A stretch of DNA of 64,000 nucleotides from Limnephilus marmoratus. Taxonomy: Eukaryota > Arthropoda > Insecta > Trichoptera > Limnephilidae. The stretch spans positions 11,271,501 through 11,335,500 of the forward strand of contig OU862908.1 in assembly GCA_917880885.1 (NCBI GenBank). The letters run 5' to 3'. Position numbers and translations under genes: made by a program. How positions within the stretch are numbered: the stretch's first letter is position 1; each line of letters begins with the position of its first letter. The notes under the pieces were generated by a model, which made no database searches, had not been told where the DNA came from, and saw only the letters and a list, made by a program, of their open reading frames with translations. This document shows positions 11,776 through 23,008 of this stretch, piece by piece.

Positions 11776-12119
11776 TGTATATATAATACCGATTACAAAG
11801 AAAAACTGATGTCGCCAGTTTGCATAAAACCTCGTTGGCTTCATTCGCTTGTCTCGGGACTCCCAGAACCGAAACAAGCTAGTGAAATTGATGACCTGTT
11901 CAAGAAAAATTTCTATATTTAAAAATGCACCAATGTCTCCAGAAGTCAATTTAGCTTACTTTAGGCATTGATATATATACATAGATGACTAATGACCGCG
12001 CCAAAGCGTTGCCACCGTACATATGTCCAAAAGCAGATGCTCAGCTAATGTCAGTTTAGTGCTTACTGAGACGCCGACCAAGTTCAACCGGACGGTACGC
12101 GATCAAAACTATCTTTAAA
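11776..12119. other. Possible upstream region of THAP-like exon
   Basis: No repeat recognised. The 100 bp before 12120 is less AT-rich than its surroundings. No TATA box was noted. Confidence 0.3.
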
Positions 12120-12196
12120 ATGGTTAAATGCGTCGTGAAGAAGTGCAATTCAAGGTCAGAAAAACTTAATAAATCAAGCGGAATTACTTTCCACGC
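12120..12196 (+). CDS. THAP zinc-finger domain, candidate first exon (partial)
   Basis: From the ATG at 12120 a 26-codon frame reads MVKCVVKKCNSR...GITFHA before TAA at 12198. The pattern M-V-x-C-x4-C followed about 13 residues later by ITFH matches the N-terminus of THAP domains (C2CH zinc finger, normally continuing FP...W...C-x2-H). THAP domains bind DNA and occur in host regulators and in P-element-type transposases. A GT at 12197-12198 (GC|GTAACT) could be a splice donor, which would remove the stop. The second half of the domain was not found in the following 2 kb, so this could be a genuine first exon or a relic. Confidence 0.4.
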
Positions 12197-12200
12197 GTAA

Positions 12201-14437
12201 CTTTATTGTTTACATATTCATATTTACTTAAAAAGCACAGAAATTGAAATAAAATGTCAAATTCCATAATATAGGTTCAGTGTTCCCACTAAAAAGTCAT
12301 TTTGGTTTTCCCATATTAATGGGAGAATACATCATTTATGTAATAAGTGACTATGGAGGTAACCTTTGATTTTAAATATTTCGTGTATTTCACATTTTTA
12401 GAAACCTGAAATTTGCGTGCACTAGTCCCTTGATGAATATATTTAACTTTGGTTAAGTGAATTTTAATATTGTATTATAATATTTATTTTATGTTACATA
12501 ATTTTATAATTATATTAATTGCTGATGTAAACTGTCATGGCTTATTCAGAGTCAAATAATTTCGCACCGCGCGAAGAAATGTACTCGAGCCTACTTAAAA
12601 AAAAATTCTTGTCATTTAAAATTTAATTTAATGGTTGTTTTGTTTACTTACACCAGTGATTCCCAAGTGGGGCGATATCGCACCACTGACTGGGACGTTG
12701 ATGAGCTTCCCCTTGCAAATGTAATAAAACTTTCACATTAAAAAAAATTTCGCCTGCGACGCTTTTTCTATGCGTATTGTCTCGCATTTCATAAAGAATG
12801 GGGTAGTCAGATAAGGCTAGGAACCTCTGATATACACTGTACATTAGTATATAAACGTTCGAATAGATATGGATACAGCATGCATTTTATGTTTTGTAAA
12901 CCCTGTGCGCGCCACTGTTCTCCGCATAGGTTTCAGATACTGTTAGTTTTGTAATGTCTATTGGTAAAATACAAAATATTTAAACAAAAAATGTCTTAAT
13001 TATTTCATTAGTTATGATTAGTTTTAGTCATTTAATAAAAAAAACACATATTTAAAATAATTTAAATTAGTTTATCTTATTACAAACTAACGTTAAAAAA
13101 ACCCTCTATTTTATTTGTTATTTTGAGTAAAATTTCATAAGGTATGCAACACTACCGCGCCATCACAGGTTTGGGTTTCTGTCTTTATCTAATCCTGGCG
13201 GCGGTGTTATTCTCGTGACTTGTGTAAGTGAGACGAATGTATTTTTGTTAAGATGACAATATACCCTAAAATATATTCAGAATCTTAACGACGTAAGTAA
13301 AGAAACCGTGTATACAAATTGCGACTCGCGACCCGTGCTCTGGACGAACCTACTGTCGAATTTGCCCTATCAAAGAAAAGAGGAAGAAGACAAATAATGT
13401 GGGAATCTTAACGACGTAAGTGAAGAAAGCCGCGGCACGGCGTATTGCACGAACGTACGGTCGAATTCACCCTAGCAGGCCTGGAGATTCGACCTTTCTG
13501 CAGCGTTGATTTTAATTAATTCTGAAGAACGTGCTACAAATATTAAAAATGTAAACACATGTTGTCCTCCCGAAATTATTAATTCATCGTCTAGAAAAAT
13601 AAAATCTGGTGCTTACCGCTAACTTTATAGTTGAAAAACGGGTTATATAGTTTTCAAATCGTTGTACGTAAAATATATTAATGGTAAGGTACTGTTTTTA
13701 TTAATCTAGTATATAAATAATTCGCATTTCTTGTGCGGCATGGCAATAAAAAAGTTATTTTAGTTACGGATTCGCCGGAAATGATTAAAATGTAAGTTTT
13801 GAGCGTACAAAAATTATTAGGATTGTGTACCGCCTTAAAATGTTTCGTGTTCTCAGAGCTACGTCGGCGCGGTTTTAGAATGGTTACGCTTTTTTTGAAG
13901 CGCGGTAATGAAGTTTGCTTCTCTATTTATTATACCTCAATGACTTTAGGCGCAGGACACTACGCCCACTAGGCCCACAACACACTACTATCGGTTAGTC
14001 GTTCAGTGGCAATAATACCTTGATACCTCGAACATCAAGATCTATTGACACCGCCGAGATATTAAATTCCACGGATGGATTGTTGGGTGTTCACGCCAAT
14101 CGCCTGCTGGAATCACAGATATGTCATTTACAGTTTGTCCAGTCATCTAGATATTCGCAGTAACGGACTTGTGGCATGTGACAATCACCTCCTTCCTTGC
14201 CCACGGCTGTTGCATTTGTAATGTAAGGGAGAGCTCGTGTTTCGGACGATCATATTGAATTTCTATGGTGTCGAGATTTGTTGTAAACTGCGAGAAAGAG
14301 AAAATGACAAAGAGAATATCCATATCTTACATACGTACCACACAACCAACGGGATAGCAAAATACTGTAAAATCAATTATGACAGAATGAAACATGATTA
14401 TAATTGTAGATACTTATTGAAGTGAAAACTACTTTAC
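12201..14437. other. No gene recognised; short direct repeat and possible hAT end
   Basis: CAGTGATTCCCAA at about 12655 looks like a hAT-type terminal repeat, but no opposite end was found. Two copies of a ~100-bp segment starting AATCTTAACGACGTAAGT lie at 13281 and 13404 (123-bp spacing), both ending near a GTCGAATT phrase. Otherwise AT-rich and unrecognised. Confidence 0.4.
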
Positions 14438-14614
14438 CATCGTTGTGATTTGAAACTCGATGAAACGAAAAAGCGACACTAATAGGAACAAACACATACA
14501 TCTATAGGATTTAGCCTGCGAGAGAATGAGATAGAATAATCGGTCTCCTCTTTGTGTGGTGCTTCGTAGTGTCCCCACTCTTGTCTACTTTAGTTTTCTG
14601 AAGGTTTCACTTCT
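14438..14614 (+). repeat. Dispersed repeat D1, copy 1
   Basis: About 177 bp closely matching 52161-52342 in the same orientation. Shared stretches include GATTTGAAACTCGATGAAAC, GGATTTAGCCT and GAGAGAATGAGATAGAATAA. No coding frame or terminal signature was seen, so the element class is unknown. Confidence 0.8.
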
Positions 14615-14904
14615 ACCGCGTGTGAAATGCGCACTTGTATTTTTTTATTTATTAAAATGATAAAACTGAACCTAGGCAATGTAAATTTGATTTGAAAAAC
14701 TTGCACTTACAAAACAAATTTTATTTATGAATTTTATAGTAAAATTGTATTTTACCATAATGCTTGTAATTAAGCGGGTTATTTACATTTTTTCAATAAA
14801 TAATTTCAAAAGATCAAGCAGTAGGTTTGAATTGACGGCAATGCCAATCATAATAAACAGTACGAGTAACTTAAGGTTAATTTTTGTGACCATTTTGCAC
14901 GCAA

Positions 14905-15840
14905 AAAAACCCCTAGTGCTTAGAAACACGGAGGCCGAAAAATCGTTCAACAGCCGAGCTGTTGAACTCAAAAACGAGTCGTAGAAACGACCCGTTCTCA
15001 TGTGACAAATGTCAACCTTGTACATGTTGGGTACGCGTTTGCATATTTCCCGACTATGCACCGGTGCCGAAGGGATCAATGATGCTAGTTCCGAAGAGCA
15101 TCTTCCAATGAAATACCGGTAGAACAAGGGCAGCATACCAACCTGACGCCTGTGCTCTAAAAAATGCAATCCGTTTGTTAACGTTTATAGTAATGTGTAA
15201 GCAAATGTTCATAATTTCGATCGGAGGAGACCCTGCTTTGTATAAACATCCACCATGTAAAATTGTTGTTTGGAAAAGATCGGCGGTTATCTTCTTGGCT
15301 GTCAGGTCTATAATATACGCAGTTTTGGTGAATTTACTGTGATTTTCATTTCATTCCTTAAGTTCAGATAGGGAAATCTATCAAACGAACGAGTCAAGGG
15401 TTTTTTCAGGTATTTCGGGTCTCCAGACCAGAGGTGGCTGCCAAATTCAATAGTGGGGGGCACTTGCGATTCGCACAGGGTCAGCAGTTGTGTACTATTA
15501 AAGTATCTGCGGACCTGTACAGCACGCTCAGCTTCTGAGAGGCTAACTTGACTCTGGCTTCGATGGTGCCCCCGTGCCTGAGCTGGTCACTTAAAGTTAC
15601 ACCAAGCACATCAATGGAAGACAATACGGCAGATTGCTTTCATTAAAGGAGACTAAATTATCATTTCGATCCCTTTTATTCATAATCAGCCATGATTAGG
15701 TCTTTGAAACGTTAAATTCGACTGGGTTATTCTTACTCCAAGAGGAAACTTCCTGGAGATGGTTCAGAACCCTCTCTGCTTCAGAACCCTCCAAACTGTT
15801 AAAGTTTGTGAACCCTTTGTGAGCTTGTCAAATAAAAAGT
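14905..15840 (-). pseudogene. Second copy of the LINE fragment at 2076-2990, interrupted
   Basis: Minus-strand C-terminal RT fragments (SLFYRYFIGRCSSELASLIPSAP, HMRTGRFYDSFLSSTARLLND) match the copy at 2076-2990. The match is broken at 15182-15368 by about 185 bp of unrelated AT-rich sequence and then resumes with the RT part upstream. Both copies start losing similarity at nearly the same 5' point (just past the TTTGTGAGCTTGTCAAA region here). Frameshifts are present and the catalytic RT core is absent. Confidence 0.75.
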
Positions 15841-16487
15841 TTACATTTTATTTATTGTTTCATTTAAAGGATTTAAAAGAAATACTAATAGAAAATTAAC
15901 GTACAAAAAATGCGTAGGTAGGTACACTGATTATGGGCATTTTGAATAATTGCTATAAAAAGCGATAAATTCAATGAAGAAGTGGTTAAATAACGTCTAA
16001 TTCACAAACCACAAACGATGCAATCGTTGCAAGTGTTCCTTTTAACTTGGAAGGAAGGAATAAACTAACAAATAACGATGAATAATAATTATCATAGCAT
16101 CAGCAACGGAAGTGCACACACACCAACACACATATCTACTGTAAATATTATTATAATCGGGAAGAATTCAAAAACATACTTTCCCGTCATTCGGTTTTTC
16201 AGTGGCGATCCACAAAGGATTAATCACAGTGGGATTCACCAAAACTGCTTAAATTATAGGCCAGGATACCGACAACCAAGATGACCGTCGATCTTTTCCA
16301 AACAAAAAATTTACATGGTGGATGTTTACGTAATATTTACTCGTGTTCTTTTCACATAATAGAAGCAAAATATAACTACGTAAAAAATAATAAAAGCTAC
16401 AAAAGTTTTCCGATTTTGTGGCGTGAACCTTTGGTATTTTGATAATTATAAAATAGATCACAAATAATTGTGTTGATATTTATATAG
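15841..16487. other. No recognised feature
   Basis: AT-rich; nothing recognised. Confidence 0.5.
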
Positions 16488-16600
16488 TGTTACGTTACGG
16501 AATTGTTTCCCGTGCGAGCTAATAGCGAATTGACCCCTTGCACAGGCCCTCCGCCCCCTCTCCCCGCACCGCGCGGCGCCCGTGCCAAGCGCCGAGCGGC

Positions 16601-16608
16601 TCCCCGCT
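16601..16608. repeat. Target-site duplication, left (TCCCCGCT)
   Basis: TCCCCGCT immediately precedes the inverted terminus at 16609 and is repeated exactly at 17478-17485. Confidence 0.9.
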
Positions 16609-17477
16609 CAGTGTTGCCAACGTAGGCGATTTCTCGCCATTTAGGCTACTCAGAACGAGAATCGGCGACGAAAAAATCTAAAAGGCGACTGGTCGCCTAT
16701 TAGGCTACTTCAGATATAAGTTATTTAATCAGCCGAATCGCAAATAATTAAGAAAAAAATAACAATATTTCACACAAATGTAAAAAGTGTGTTTGTGTAA
16801 TGTAGGGACAATTTGATATTGACATGGTCATCCTATTTGTTTATGATTCGTTCGTTTCGAATTTGTCTTAGCTATTTTTTTTAAATGCTATTACGCTTTA
16901 CTTTCTTCCTCTTGTATGCTAGCATACATTCTAGCATTTCGTATAAAATCTCGGAAAGAATACTTTTGAAGTAATATTTTGTGCATTTATTTTGAACTAT
17001 CGTTTATTTTATGCATCGAAACACATTCCTTGAACAATAAACTATCGATAAAAACAACATTACTTTTGTTTATTTGATAAATTGACAGTTTTTTTTTTGT
17101 TTTTTGTGACCGATCATCGATTGACTTTGACATGCTTTGACAGTTTAATTGACATTCATAATTAATTAAAAAACATTCAGAATTAACTAATAAAATTGAC
17201 ATTCATAATTAAGATAATTAATTTAAAAACATACTGGTGCTGCCAGGTGTTGGCACTGTTGAATACTGTTGGCGCAAGCGATTCTGACCTTGTTCTTGAT
17301 ACAGTTTCTTTATACATAAGGGTCAAAATGGCATATATATTTTAACGTTTTATTTTATTCAAATTGATATTTTGGCGTTTGGGCTACTTTAGGCTACTGC
17401 AACTAAAATTCGGCTACATTAGGCTACTTTATGTTTGAGAAACGGCGATATTAGGCCAAGCGCTGTTGGCAACACTG
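16609..17477. mobile_element. Non-autonomous hAT-like DNA transposon (869 bp)
   Basis: The left end CAGTGTTGCCAAC is matched by GTTGGCAACACTG at the right end, a perfect 13-bp terminal inverted repeat. An 8-bp target duplication (TCCCCGCT) flanks it, as is standard for hAT elements. Beyond the TIRs both ends are rich in GGCTACTTTAGGCTAC-like subterminal repeats. No transposase frame is present. It splits a GC-rich block that becomes continuous when the element is removed. Confidence 0.85.
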
Positions 17478-17857
17478 TCCCCGCTGCCATTCCTTCGCCG
17501 GCCTTCGGCAGAATAACTGTGTTCCCCGTGATTCGCGCTAGGCGCTCTCCGTAAACGCTCACGATGTTTTACTTTAATTGTGTATTGTGCTTAAAGAGGT
17601 TTACGCCTACCCAGAATCCTGTCTGCCGACCGCCTATCTCCTGCTTGTGAGTACCAATGAACCTTGCTACCCCTCTGTGTGCTAAGAACTGACATTTAAA
17701 TTCACTAAACACGTGTAGAGAGAGTTGAGAGAAGCTCCCCCCGTTATGATAGAATTAATTAGAGATAGCCAAATACTCTTGTGTGTAGTGCCGATGCTGG
17801 CCTTTTGTAGAACCCTGTTCACCTTTAATTGAATAAAACCCTTTTTCGTGCATAACA

Positions 17858-18677
17858 ACTGTGTTCTGATTGAGGAAGGAGACCTGGAGATTTTGAGGAA
17901 AGGAAGGGGAGTAGGAATTAACAAGCGAACCACAGACACTCGCCCTGGGTTTAAGAGGGACCTTGCTCGCGCCGGCTGTGCAGAGCTAGCCGCCGGCTTG
18001 TTTATTGCATGTTCTTTCCAGGTTTTGGGTTTAGCGTTGGCCGCAAGTAGCGCCAATGCTAGCAATAGTGATAATTTTAGTGTACTAATGGTCTAATTAA
18101 AAGAAAACAGACTAACTCAATTGTAACAAGAAGCGATTCTCTAGGCGTGATCAAAGAAACGGCAGCTTTAGGGCTTTGCTATTTGGCTGAGCTTACAAAC
18201 TTTCATTATTAATATTATCATCGCAGTTTTGGAATATAACGCAGTGTAGTATTTTTGTACAGCTACGTGCTTATACATTATTTCCCCCCAGCGAAGTAAA
18301 AATTTAAAAAAATCAATGATAGTTCACTAACCCTTCCCGAGTTGACAATTTATTGTAGCATGATCCTTTGAATACAATAAATTTGCATAAGTACTTAATC
18401 CCCATCAATTTAAGTGAGTACTGTACTGTATGCAAATGCATTCCGAACAGTTATCATTTTTTGAGATCTAGTGACGCCGCTGAAATGCTTTTTAAACCGT
18501 TTTTTGTCAAGAGAGGAATATTTTGTAGCGTGATAAATAAAAATTAAACAAAGCAGATTTGTTTTAACAACTAATTTATCAATATTGCAGATGTCGACCA
18601 GGATTCGCCTGTAATAGGCTGTATATTGTATATTTATACATAATATTATCTTAATCACTGATAGCTGTATTGGAAGC
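17858..18677. other. Unrecognised; small open frame at 17848-18096
   Basis: An 82-codon plus-strand frame (17848-18096) is hydrophobic and alanine-rich toward its end but matches no family I know. A TTCTTTCCAG acceptor-like site lies near 18030. Nothing further was recognised. Confidence 0.3.
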
Positions 18678-19093
18678 CAGGGTTGCCAGGTGTTCGGTAT
18701 TCCACCGAACCGTCCGGTATTTTAGCACCGTGTTCGGTATGACAAAAATACCGAAGTATGGGCAGTTCGGTATTTTTTACTGATTAATTTTTCTCCCTAA
18801 TAAGCGATTCAACTCTCAGATTTGACGCAATCGGCAATCGATGGATGTTGCGAAGCATCCTTTACTTGATTTGTGCGATGTTGCCTATGCCGCTTCGTGC
18901 ACGCGCTCACTGTTTTCAAGCCATTTCGCGGATTAGTGCTACACATTAGGTGACTACGTACTTGCGTAAATGTGATTATTCGAAATAATTTGACTGCTTA
19001 CATTGTTACCACCGTGAAATCTAGGGAAATTTCACCTCGAAATTTTTTTTGCTCACTGTTCGGTATATTTTTGGAAAAGACCTGGCAACCCTG
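18678..19093. mobile_element. Short hAT-like element (416 bp)
   Basis: CAGGGTTGCCAGGT at the left is the exact inverse of ACCTGGCAACCCTG at the right (14-bp TIR). Flanks read ATTGGAAG (18669-18676) and ATTGGAAC (19094-19101), a 7/8 match with one extra C before the left end, so the 8-bp duplication is imperfect. The interior repeats the motif TTCGGTAT several times. There is no transposase frame. Confidence 0.75.
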
Positions 19094-19129
19094 ATTGGAA
19101 CGTGTAATGGGAGGATTAATGCTAAATCA

Positions 19130-19905
19130 CAATTCTCGATTAATCTAACTACGAATCAGTTTACATTACAAATACAAAAATAGGCTTTGGATAAATTGAA
19201 GCATTTCCTACCGTTTCCGTTTTTTTTTTTTACATGAGCTCCACACAGGAGGCCCAGAGGAAAAAAATTTCCCCCAGGGCCTATGTCATCTTTGGGGATG
19301 CTGTGTGGAGGGTTTTTTTAAAGGAAAGGAAGGAGAGGAGAGTTCTGGGATGGAAAAGGGTTTAAGGGGTGGGTGGAATATGGGGTTCAGTGTGTCCAGT
19401 GTCCAGGTCATCCGCCTTCAAGACCTAGACAAACCTCACCCTGGACCCGGGCACCCCTGCTAAATCACCAAACGTAGCGAACCACTTGGGGTGACCTGAG
19501 GCATAGGTGTTGGTTATCCAATGAAGGTTCCCGGGGCGGCGGTACCCATTCCCGCCTCCCAAATTGAATTCCGTTGAACAGAATTAAAATAAAATTGTTA
19601 ATTACTTTATTAAAAATATAAGCGTATATTTCAAAAATGTGTCTTTTCATTAAAGGGTACTGTGTAGCATATAACAAACAACTTTTTAAAAATATAATTT
19701 TATGGCAAAAATTATCTGTGACAGTTTCCATTGATTAACTTTTTTCCTTATAAAATTAATCACAAAATTATTAAAAACTTTTTTGCGCTTGAAACTGCGA
19801 CCTTTAGTCACCGTTTGCCAAGCGATTTTTATGCCTATTACCTTCATTCGTGGCGAAATAAGGCGCACTAAGAATACATACATTTTTGGCTTGTGGCTTC
19901 CTCTT
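19130..19905 (+). repeat. Dispersed repeat R, copy 1 (interrupted by SINE S1)
   Basis: After removing the SINE at 19222-19568, this block matches 28925-29325. Shared phrases are CTTTGGATAAATTGAAGC, AGAATTAAAATAAAATTG, the CCGTTTGCCA..GCGATTTTTA block, and CACTAAGAATA...TTTTGGCTTGTG. The ends and class are unknown. Confidence 0.8.
19222..19568 (-). mobile_element. SINE-like element S1 with target duplication TTCCGTT
   Basis: A full short-form S1 copy. The tail is a T run at the left, and the head ends CCCGCCTCCCAAATTGAA. TTCCGTT flanks it at 19215-19221 and 19569-19575. The insertion sits inside repeat R, and the uninterrupted paralogue at 28925-29325 shows the empty state, which fixes both ends of the SINE. 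Confidence 0.85.
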
Positions 19906-20097
19906 AAGTGGGTCAAAACGCAACGGACCTGTCAGTGGTATTCCAATTTTAAATAGCCCTTATAAAGTTTGGGTATAATCGAAACCTGATCAACGCAAAA
20001 CAAATTCTAAAATAGAGGTGTTCTGGTCTTAAAATAATGTTAGGGGTATAGGCACTTCACCACATCTGAGGAAATTATTGAGTAACTACTTGTCTAA

Positions 20098-20636
20098 TAA
20101 CTAACCATCACGCCGTTTAACGCGGGAGTAGGCAGAGAGGACGGACCGCCAAACAACTCAGTCTTGGCACACACTCCGTGCCTCGTTCACATTTATACAT
20201 CGTCTCACACATGCTCTTCTATTATTCTGACTCTCGACAGTCTTGACATGGCCCGACTCAAGTATCTGATTCACTTGAACGTGCCATGTGTTTCTTGGGC
20301 GTCCTGGACTTTTTCTACCATTCACATTTGCGTCATATATTCATCTTACACTCCTTTCCTCGTTCATTCGCTCTACATGCCCAAACCATCGGAGCTTCCC
20401 TTTCTTAATCTTACACATTACGCTTACATCAGCCTTGCATTCTTTGTGGATCTCCACGTTTCTCAAACGATCGTGCATGGTTTTACCACACATTCGCCCC
20501 AGGGATCTCATTTCTACAGCATTCAGTCTACTTTCATCCTTCCTCTGCCAGTTCCATGCTTCACTGCCATACATCAGGGCAGGTACCAGTACTCCATTGT
20601 GGACGGCTAGCTTAGCTTCTTTGGACAGTTTTTGGT
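20098..20636 (-). pseudogene. RTE-like LINE, 3' fragment
   Basis: The minus-strand frame 20574-20341 reads MYGSEAWNWQRKDESRLNAVEMRSLGRMCGK...WFGHVERMNEERSVR. This is the C-terminal region of an RTE-like reverse transcriptase and matches the fuller relic at 44080-45110. It is 5'-truncated just past the KKLSKEAKLAV-encoding part and ends at the 3' phrase CATCACGCCGTTT (20106 region). Reading frames are broken. Confidence 0.7.
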
Positions 20637-20737
20637 TTGATTAAGTTTTTGTAGGATTAACATTAATTAGTCCTACGATTAAAGTTACTTGACTCTTATT
20701 AAGTAGGCTGTAAAAGAAATTAACTATTTTACCGTTA

Positions 20738-20898
20738 GGGAACGTACCCATACTACGTGACACTTTTGGGGGGGGGGGGGGTCTTCAAAAGGTCACGCTC
20801 CATACAAATGAGCGGCGGGTTCCTTAGGATTTTGGTCACCGGGGGGGGGGGGGGTTAAAAATTGCAAAAAGTTGGTCACGTAGTTTGGGTACGTTCCC
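20738..20898. mobile_element. MITE with TA target duplication (161 bp)
   Basis: GGGAACGTACCCA at the left and TGGGTACGTTCCC at the right form inverted termini extending about 25 bp (ACTACGTGAC on both). TA flanks each side (20736-20737, 20899-20900), consistent with a Tc1/mariner-type insertion. The interior holds two poly-G runs. Confidence 0.75.
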
Positions 20899-20911
20899 TA
20901 TAGCATTAGAA

Positions 20912-21446
20912 CAGCGCCGGATCTGCCATACGTTCAAAAACGTGCAAAAAACCTGGCGCTAACTCCGAAGGGGCGCCGTGAGAAAATAAATATTGTATTA
21001 AAATTTTATTATAATATTCCCTGAATCGTTTAAAAATAACCCATAGTACGAAACAATTATTACGCTCTAGCAACACTTTCCAAAGAAACAGAATGCGCAC
21101 GCATCAGGTTGGTATCAACGGCTTACGAATTTATAGTCAGTTACAGAATTTTTTTACAAAATCCATATATTTAGTTTAAACGTAAGATCTATTTTTCCAT
21201 ATATCTTTTACCGTCTTTTACGATGAATGGGTGCGATCCAAATTCAATAACCAATCACAGCGCCGTATTTTTGTTCTAGTGAATCAAACAAACCGACTTT
21301 CGCCTTTCAAAATGCTGACAATTTTAGTTAGCGTACGTTCGCTATTGTTTTATTTTGTACGATTTAAGTCTCTAGGAGAATGTAGGGGGGGGGGGCGCTC
21401 TCGGTACCTAACGCACAGGGCGCCAGATTTCGTAGATCCGGCCCTG
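20912..21446. mobile_element. Non-autonomous hAT-like element (535 bp)
   Basis: The left end CAGCGCCGGATCT and the right end AGATCCGGCCCTG are inverted with one mismatch. CATTAGAA flanks it exactly on both sides (20904-20911, 21447-21454). GGCGCC-containing subterminal sequence is near each end. No transposase frame. Confidence 0.85.
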
Positions 21447-21454
21447 CATTAGAA

Positions 21455-22115
21455 ACACGATGCACGCTACTCAACGAGTACCACTAATCCACAGTTTACT
21501 TGCATACCAACTTAATAGTGTACGGTGTACTATTTGATTAGCATTTTTTAAAGATTATTCAAATTATATGACATGGGATAGATAGGAAAAAAAACGCGAA
21601 AAGGAAACAAAGTAATTTAACAAGCAACCCATGACTCTTTTCTTTAATTTCTTTTGTTTGTCAATCTTTTTTTGAAATCTATAAACTTCCTTCATCGACG
21701 ATAAATTTTGATATGCTTAACTTATTAAAAATTTTATTGTACGGAAATGCAATTCGATGCCAATAAATTTAATGATTTTGCTATTTTCGATAAATGTGGA
21801 AGTAATAACAACGTGTTGCGCAACGAGAGACTTGCAAAACAAGCGCGGAAAGAGAAAATACATTCATCTCGTAATCTCGCTACTGACACATCTGTGGCAA
21901 GAAGTGAAGTTACCTACTAACTTGCTGTTCTGATATCTGCACTAACAAATCGGAAAAATGTACATGGGAAACTATTCGCATAATGAGAAAGTACGGGTTT
22001 GATTGTCGGAAAAATTATAATTTTTCTGAAAATATTATCTCCGCTTAGAGAATGAATGATAGAAAATACCAACTTGATTTGTTCACATTTCTACGCCATT
22101 TATTCCGCCAACTTC
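21455..22115. other. No recognised feature
   Basis: Nothing recognised. Confidence 0.5.
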
Positions 22116-22512
22116 GGCCGTCGTGGTCGAGCGGTAAGGCCCTTGACTCGCAATCCGGCCGCGGGATCGAATACCGGCACGCGGAGTGGCAAATAATTTG
22201 TGTTATTTCACAATTAATTAATTAAAAATAATATATAGTATATTTGCGGCATGTTCCAGAGTGGAAGATACTCTCAGTATAGCCCTGGTGTAAGGCCATC
22301 ATTCAGAATTGAACCGTTACTTGAAATGGCTTAGCCGTGTTTGGTAACCAGATATGAATAGCCAGGTACTTTCCCACCTTCCTCCTCTTCATCTCCTACC
22401 CCTCCCCACTACCTTCAGCCTCACAACATACCCCAATTGGGGATGCCATAGTCTCACTGGCTCCAGAGAGGAGCAGTAGGGACTCTTGTGCGGTATTCAT
22501 ATTAAAAAAAAA
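22116..22512 (+). mobile_element. SINE S2, full-length-like copy
   Basis: The tRNA-like head has GTGGTCGAGCGGTAAGG (box A) and GGGATCGAATACC (box B). The body is shared with the copies at 8843-9238 and 4440-4655, and it ends in an ATTCATATT plus A-run tail. The head resembles the Leu/Ser class of tRNAs but the element continues into a SINE body, so it is not a tRNA gene. Confidence 0.8.
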
Positions 22513-22554
22513 CATTTTAAAACTACTGTTAGTCAATTTTAGTTATTTATTTCT

Positions 22555-22748
22555 GGGGTGTTATACCGTGTTGCGCTACCTCCTCCTTTAGCCAACGTCT
22601 AGGACAGCGTTACGGTATTCATCATCAGGGCAGATGTGCGATGATGGACGCTGTAACGCTGTCCGAAACGTTGGCGAAAGGAGGAGGTAGCGCAACACGG
22701 CATAACACCCCAAAAATACTTTTGGCCGTGAAAATCTAAAATCATATC
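22555..22748. repeat. Palindromic relic of a Penelope-like element terminus
   Basis: Two diverged copies of the PLE terminal region sit head to head. The left arm (from GGGGTGTTAT at 22555) and the right arm (to ATAACACCCC at 22711) both contain the GGAGGAGGTAGCGCAACACG block in opposite orientations. The hammerhead boxes are mutated in both arms (CTGATGA intact but GAAA changed in the left, GAAA intact but CTGATGA changed in the right). It lies 0.2 kb from the main PLE array and is older. Confidence 0.75.
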
Positions 22749-22910
22749 CCACTGTTGGTCAAATACAACTTTTGTATTGTTTTTATGTAAACCGCACAAC
22801 AGTGCCAATGTCCCTATGGCATCCCAATTTTGTGGAATTAATTGACACTGGAGGGAAAGGAGAAGATAGAAAGACAAGGGGGACACAGGAAGGACCTGAC
22901 TATTCAAACT

Positions 22911-22922
22911 GACTATAGATTG
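22911..22922. repeat. Target-site duplication of the PLE array, left (GACTATAGATTG)
   Basis: GACTATAGATTG occurs here and at 28779-28790, exactly at the outer limits of the three-unit PLE array. Confidence 0.85.
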
Positions 22923-23008
22923 GATATGATTTTAGATTTTCACGGCCAAAAATTTTATGGTTATTTCCTTTTGGGGTATTGTGCCGTGTTGCGCTACCTC
23001 CTCCTTTA

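Larger units (their letters stand above)
16488..17857 (+). other. Possible solo LTR or GC-rich promoter region split by a hAT-like element
   Basis: After removing the insertion at 16609-17477, about 490 bp remain. It starts TGTTACGTTACGG and finishes with GAATAAAACCC (polyadenylation-signal-like) and CGTGCATAACA. A TG...CA boundary and a late AATAAA fit an LTR. The GC-rich part (about 16540-16608 and 17478-17560) is unlike the neighbourhood and could instead be a host promoter, since CTT|GTGAGTACC near 17647 looks like a splice donor. No primer-binding site, second LTR or target duplication was found. Confidence 0.3.

Noticed and set aside
12655..12700. Complete hAT element starting at CAGTGATTCCCAA
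   Set aside because: No inverted partner end or flanking 8-bp duplication could be found.
20164..20644. Plus-strand frames of 118-148 codons at 20164-20644, and the matching minus-strand ones at 44379-45045
   Set aside because: They are antisense shadows of the RTE-like reverse transcriptase on the other strand.
22116..22200. Functional tRNA genes at 6616, 8843, 9984, 22116, 33649 and 37516
   Set aside because: Box A and box B are present but each runs into a repeated SINE body with a tail, and the copies are dispersed and diverged.
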